A DNA stretch of 64,000 bases from CBDIHH01 sp965279095 (GTDB taxonomy: Bacteria > Pseudomonadota > Alphaproteobacteria > Caulobacterales > Caulobacteraceae): the NCBI GenBank assembly GCA_965279095.1, contig CBDIHH010000007.1:496001-560000 (forward strand), read 5' to 3'. The notes under the pieces were generated by a model, which saw nothing but the letters and a program-made list of their open reading frames with translations, was not told where the DNA came from and did not search any database. Both the position numbers and the translations under genes were made by a program. Below, piece after piece: positions 60,962-64,000 of the stretch; within the stretch, counting starts at the first letter, position 1, and each line of letters opens with the position of its first letter.

Positions 60962-61978
60962 CTACTGGACCGGGGGAGCCGGCTCTTGCTGGGTGATGCA
61001 GTGGAACGAGCCGCCGCCGGTGAGGATGGCGCGGGACGGCAGGCCGATCACCTGGCGCTCGGGGAACAGGCTACGCAGGGCCTCCAGGGCGAAGGCGCCC
61101 GCCTGCTCCTCGTAGATGGGCGCGATCACCGCCTTGTTGGCGATGAGGAAGTTCATGTGCGAGGCCGGGGCGATGCCGCCGTGGCCGTCGTCCATCCGCC
61201 CCGGCGAGGCTATGCGCATCACCTGCAGGGCCGCGCCGCGGGTGTCGGTCATCCCGGCCAGGGCGCGGGCGGTGGCGTCATAGACGGAGGCGTTGGGGTC
61301 GTTGGCGCCGAAGGCCACCGGGCAGGCCACCACGCCGGGGGCCACGAACCGGGCCAGGTTGTCGACATGGCCGTCGGTGTGATCGTTGAGCAGGCCGTCA
61401 TCGAGCCAGAGCACCTTGCGCACCCCCAGGGCGCGCGCCAGGGCCGCCTCGGCCTGGGCCTCGGTCCAGCCGGGGTTGCGGTTGGGGTTCAGCAGGCATT
61501 GGCGGGTGGTGAGGACGCAGCCGAAGCCGTCGTGGTCGATGGAGCCCCCCTCCAGCACGAAATCGTGGGCGGTCAGGGGCTTTCCGGCGGCGGCGGCGAT
61601 CTGCCCGGCCACCCTGTCGTCATCCTCGAAGACATATTTGCCGCCCCAGCCGTTGAAGCGGAACGCCATGGCGCGGCCGGCGTGATCGTCCTGCATGAAG
61701 ATCGGCCCGGTGTCGCGCAGCCAGATGTCCCCGAACTGGCCGCGGACGATCTCGACCCCGGCCACCCCCTTCAGGCTGCGCTGCGCCGCCGCCTCGGCCT
61801 TATCGCCGCAGACCAGCAGGCGCACGCGCTCGGCGCCGGGGCCGGCCAGGGCGCGGGCCAGGGCCTCCACCTCGGCCTGGGCGGCCTCGAGATTATCTTC
61901 CCACAGGTCGGGATGGCTGGGGTAACCCAGCCACATGGCGCTATGGGGCGCCCATTCGGCGGCGACGGTCAGACTCAT
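60962..61978 (-). CDS. aguA: Agmatine deiminase
   Basis: A 338-residue guanidino-modifying enzyme converting agmatine to N-carbamoylputrescine. The catalytic Cys is in LTGGGSFHCITQQEP at the C-terminus; GWGGKY, EGGSIDHDGFGCVLTT and NDHTDGHVDNLARFV are the other family blocks. ATG at 61978 gives MSLTVAAEWAPHSAMW, the usual start. It precedes aguB in a two-gene operon. Confidence 0.95.
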   Translation of the reverse strand: MSLTVAAEWAPHSAMWLGYPSHPDLWEDNLEAAQAEVEALARALAGPGAERVRLLVCGDKAEAAAQRSLKGVAGVEIVRGQFGDIWLRDTGPIFMQDDHAGRAMAFRFNGWGGKYVFEDDDRVAGQIAAAAGKPLTAHDFVLEGGSIDHDGFGCVLTTRQCLLNPNRNPGWTEAQAEAALARALGVRKVLWLDDGLLNDHTDGHVDNLARFVAPGVVACPVAFGANDPNASVYDATARALAGMTDTRGAALQVMRIASPGRMDDGHGGIAPASHMNFLIANKAVIAPIYEEQAGAFALEALRSLFPERQVIGLPSRAILTGGGSFHCITQQEPAPPVQ

Positions 61979-62072
61979 GGGGCCTCTTAAAGACTGAGCG
62001 GGCGAAGATGGGAAGCGCCGCGGCGGGTTCAAGCGTGTATGAGCCGGGCCAGTTGCGATTGCGCCAGCCTCG

Positions 62073-63635
62073 ATGATCCAGACCGCAGTTCCGCTCACCG
62101 AAGGCAGGCGCGCCTTCACCGTCGCCCTGGCCCTGATGCTGGCGATCACCGCCGCGCGCCTTGTCGTGCTGTTCGCGACCCCGGTGGAACTGTATCCCGA
62201 CGAAGCCCAGTACTGGGTGTGGTCGCGCGACCTGGCCTGGGGCTATGTGTCCAAGCCGCCCATGGTCGCCTGGCTGATTGCCGGCGCCACCGCCGTCGGC
62301 GGCGCGTCCGAGCCCTGGGTGCGCATCGCCTCGGTGCTGCTGCACGGGGCGGCGCCCCTGTTCCTGTTCGACGTCGCCCGCCGGCTGTATGGACCGCGCG
62401 AGGCCCTGCTCACCGTCGCCCTCTACAGCCTGATGCCCGGGGTGCAGCTGTCGGCCGGTATCGCCAGCACCGACGCCCCCCTGCTGTTCTGTCTCGCCGG
62501 GGCCCTGTGGGCCTATGTCCGCCTGCTGGAGGCGCCGGTGCGGGGCCGGAGGGCGGCGGCGTGGGGCGCGGGGGTCGGGCTGTTCCTGGGTCTGGCCTTC
62601 CTGAGCAAATACGCGGCCGCCTATGCCCTTGTCGGCCTGATCGCCCACGCCCTGGCGTGCGAGGACGCCCGTCGGGCGTGGCGGCCGCGAGCCATCGCCG
62701 CCGCGGGCCTGGCCCTGGCCGCCCTCGCGGCGCCCAACCTCGGCTGGAACGCGCAACACCAGTTCGCCACCTTCGCCCACACCGCCCGCAACGCCGACTG
62801 GAGCGGGACCAGCGTCTTCCATCCAGGCGAGGTGATCGGATTCCTGGCCTCCCAGATCGGCGTGTTCGGGCCGGTCCCGTTCGTGGCGGTCGCCCTGGGG
62901 GCGGCGATGGCCGTCCGGCGGCGAGGCGCGCCGGCGGCGGACATCCTGCTGCTGTGCCTGGCCGCCCCGCCCATCCTGGCGGTGACCATCCAGGCGTTGC
63001 TGTCGCGGGCCAACGCCAACTGGGCCTTCACCACCTATGTGCCCGCCTCGGTCCTGGCCGCGGGCCTGCTGGTGCGGTGGGGGGCGCGGCGGTGGGCGGT
63101 GGTCGGACTGACGCTGCAGGGCGTCCTGGCCGCCCTGTTCCTCGCCTGCGTCCTGCAGCCGGCGGTCGCGGACGCCCTGGGGCTGGCCAACAGCCTGAAG
63201 CGGGCCCGCGGCTGGCGCGAGACGGCCGAGGCGGTGCTGGACCGGGCCGCCGCCGATCCCGCCCTCACCGCCGTCGCGGTGGACAACCGGTTTCTCTACA
63301 ACGAGCTGCGCTACTACGGGCGCGACCGGCTGGAGCGGCCCGGCGCCCCACCCCTGCGCATGTGGGTCCGCGAGGCGCGCCCCCTCAACCAGGCGGAGCT
63401 TGCGGCCCCCCTCACCGCGCCGGCGGGGGGACGGGTGCTGGCCATCGGCCGGACGCCGGAGTTCCAGCCGGAATTCATGGCGGACTTCACCCAGGTCCAA
63501 GCGCAGCCGCCCATCCGCGTGCGGCTGGACGCGCGCCGCACGCGCGATCTGGCGGTGTTCGTGGGCGTCGGCCTGCGCCGCCTGCCGCGCGATCCGATCA
63601 CCGGCCTGCCCCCCCAGCCGGGCGGACGGCCATAG
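62073..63635 (+). CDS. GT39/ArnT-like membrane glycosyltransferase
   Basis: A 520-residue membrane protein with about ten hydrophobic segments. ELYPDEAQYWVWSRDLAWGY carries the Asp-Glu pair of PMT/ArnT-like transferases, followed by SKPPMVAWLI. LSKYAAAYALVGLIAHALA and AQHQFATFAHTARNADW fit the family. It likely transfers a sugar from a polyprenyl phosphate donor on the periplasmic side; the acceptor is unknown. ATG at 62073 is used. Confidence 0.85.
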   Translation: MIQTAVPLTEGRRAFTVALALMLAITAARLVVLFATPVELYPDEAQYWVWSRDLAWGYVSKPPMVAWLIAGATAVGGASEPWVRIASVLLHGAAPLFLFDVARRLYGPREALLTVALYSLMPGVQLSAGIASTDAPLLFCLAGALWAYVRLLEAPVRGRRAAAWGAGVGLFLGLAFLSKYAAAYALVGLIAHALACEDARRAWRPRAIAAAGLALAALAAPNLGWNAQHQFATFAHTARNADWSGTSVFHPGEVIGFLASQIGVFGPVPFVAVALGAAMAVRRRGAPAADILLLCLAAPPILAVTIQALLSRANANWAFTTYVPASVLAAGLLVRWGARRWAVVGLTLQGVLAALFLACVLQPAVADALGLANSLKRARGWRETAEAVLDRAAADPALTAVAVDNRFLYNELRYYGRDRLERPGAPPLRMWVREARPLNQAELAAPLTAPAGGRVLAIGRTPEFQPEFMADFTQVQAQPPIRVRLDARRTRDLAVFVGVGLRRLPRDPITGLPPQPGGRP

Positions 63636-63664
63636 AAAAAGGAGCCCGGCTCGCGCCGGGCTCC
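63636..63664 (-). terminator. Terminator between the glycosyltransferase and OmpA-type genes
   Basis: Perfect 10-bp stem GGAGCCCGGC/GCCGGGCTCC with loop TCGC. The T5 is on the minus-strand side, so it mainly ends the leftward OmpA-type transcript; on plus a weaker TCGTCCTT follows. Confidence 0.8.
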
Positions 63665-63696
63665 TCGTCCTTGTCATCGCCGTTGGGCGATCGGGA

Positions 63697-64000
63697 TCAG
63701 AAGTTGATCCCGATGGTGGCGCGACGGTTCAGGGGCTCCTTCACCCCGTCGCCGGTGGCGACAGCCGGTTCGGCCTCACCCTTCCAGTCGACCGCCAGGT
63801 TGGTCTGGGCGACGCCCATTCCCACCAGGCCGTCGGCGACCGCCTTGGCGCGGCGCTCGGACAGACGGACATTGTAGGCGGCCGAGCCGGAGGTGTCGGC
63901 GTGGCCGACGACCACGACCCGAGTGGCGTTGCCGCCCTTGGCGTAGTCAGCCGCCTGCTGGACCACCTGCTGCGCTTCCGGCGTCAGGACGAACTGGTCA
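63697..64000 (-). CDS. OmpA-domain protein, C-terminal part (cut by window edge)
   Basis: About 101 codons of a gene running off the right edge. The OmpA peptidoglycan-binding fold is clear: VVVVGHADTSGSAAYNVRLSER, then RRAKAVADGLVGMGV and LNRRATIGINF at the end. The Asp and Arg that bind diaminopimelate lie in HADTSG and NRRA. The N-terminal part is not in the window, so the protein class (barrel or lipoprotein) cannot be told. Confidence 0.9.
   Translation of the reverse strand, partial: DQFVLTPEAQQVVQQAADYAKGGNATRVVVVGHADTSGSAAYNVRLSERRAKAVADGLVGMGVAQTNLAVDWKGEAEPAVATGDGVKEPLNRRATIGINF

Overview
The window is a strongly GC-rich, densely packed alphaproteobacterial chromosome segment. The best lineage marker is gcrA (6913-7404), the Caulobacterales cell-cycle regulator. 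CtrA-type TTAA-N7-TTAA motifs near tad-type pilus genes, a flmA/pseB-like dehydratase, a two-subunit ribonucleotide reductase without an ATP cone and a SapC-family protein also fit a Caulobacteraceae genome (Caulobacter or Phenylobacterium-like; genus not resolved). I see no rRNA, no tRNA, no CRISPR array and no prophage. Nearly all of the window is ordinary core genome.

Layout. 1-5.8 kb: metZ end, apaG, hslO, an FkbM methyltransferase and argD-argF. 5.9-8.7 kb: an ABC-2 permease, gcrA with a recognisable DnaA/CtrA-type promoter, and two TadE-like genes. 8.7-17 kb: pabB-pabC, a His-rich PadR regulator, a TadG-like gene, and nrdB and nrdA as separate transcription units, each behind a pair of NrdR-type boxes. 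17.3-25.7 kb: flmA/pseB-like gene, scoAB, a Kef-type antiporter, gmhB, a 2OG oxygenase and a second TadG-like gene with a perfect CtrA box. 25.8-32.8 kb: an M2 peptidase, mtgA, and a zinc-acquisition cluster (WD40 protein, CobW GTPase, znuB, znuC and a tiny membrane ORF) behind a perfect Zur-box palindrome. 33-45.8 kb: rplU-rpmA, GNAT, obg, proB-proA, nadD, rsfS, rlmH, dapF, mtaB, ftsY, yciB and an MDR oxidoreductase. 45.9-57 kb: MarR, ccmABCDG, acnA, small conserved proteins and a DsbD-like reductase. 57-64 kb: sapC, a ZnuD-like TonB receptor with two Zur boxes, aguA-aguB, a GT39-type glycosyltransferase and the end of an OmpA-domain gene.

The most unusual content is between the genes. Several dispersed repeat families occupy the intergenic spaces. 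One has ~31-34 bp terminal inverted repeats built on CGCGAAAGCGGGGACCCAGG. One copy (40459-40813) carries a complete small GIY-YIG nuclease gene. Its neighbour (40293-40448) keeps both end sequences, a start codon in the same place and only the last ~20 codons of a related nuclease gene. A third copy (48454-48600) sits inside the ccm operon with 34-bp perfect ends and a probable frameshifted remnant. This looks like a nuclease-encoding mobile element with MITE-like internal-deletion derivatives. Shorter ~92-bp relatives occur at 23020, 38559 and 54205. A second, tandem GC-rich family fills the spaces at 1.1, 18.4, 34.6, 43 and 46.5 kb and has expanded in frame into the 5' end of mtgA.

Functional links: znuCB, the CobW GTPase, the WD40 protein and the distant ZnuD-like receptor look like one zinc-limitation regulon. 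nrdA and nrdB look co-regulated by NrdR. gcrA, the tad-type genes and possibly flmA/pseB look tied to the CtrA/DnaA/GcrA cell-cycle circuit.
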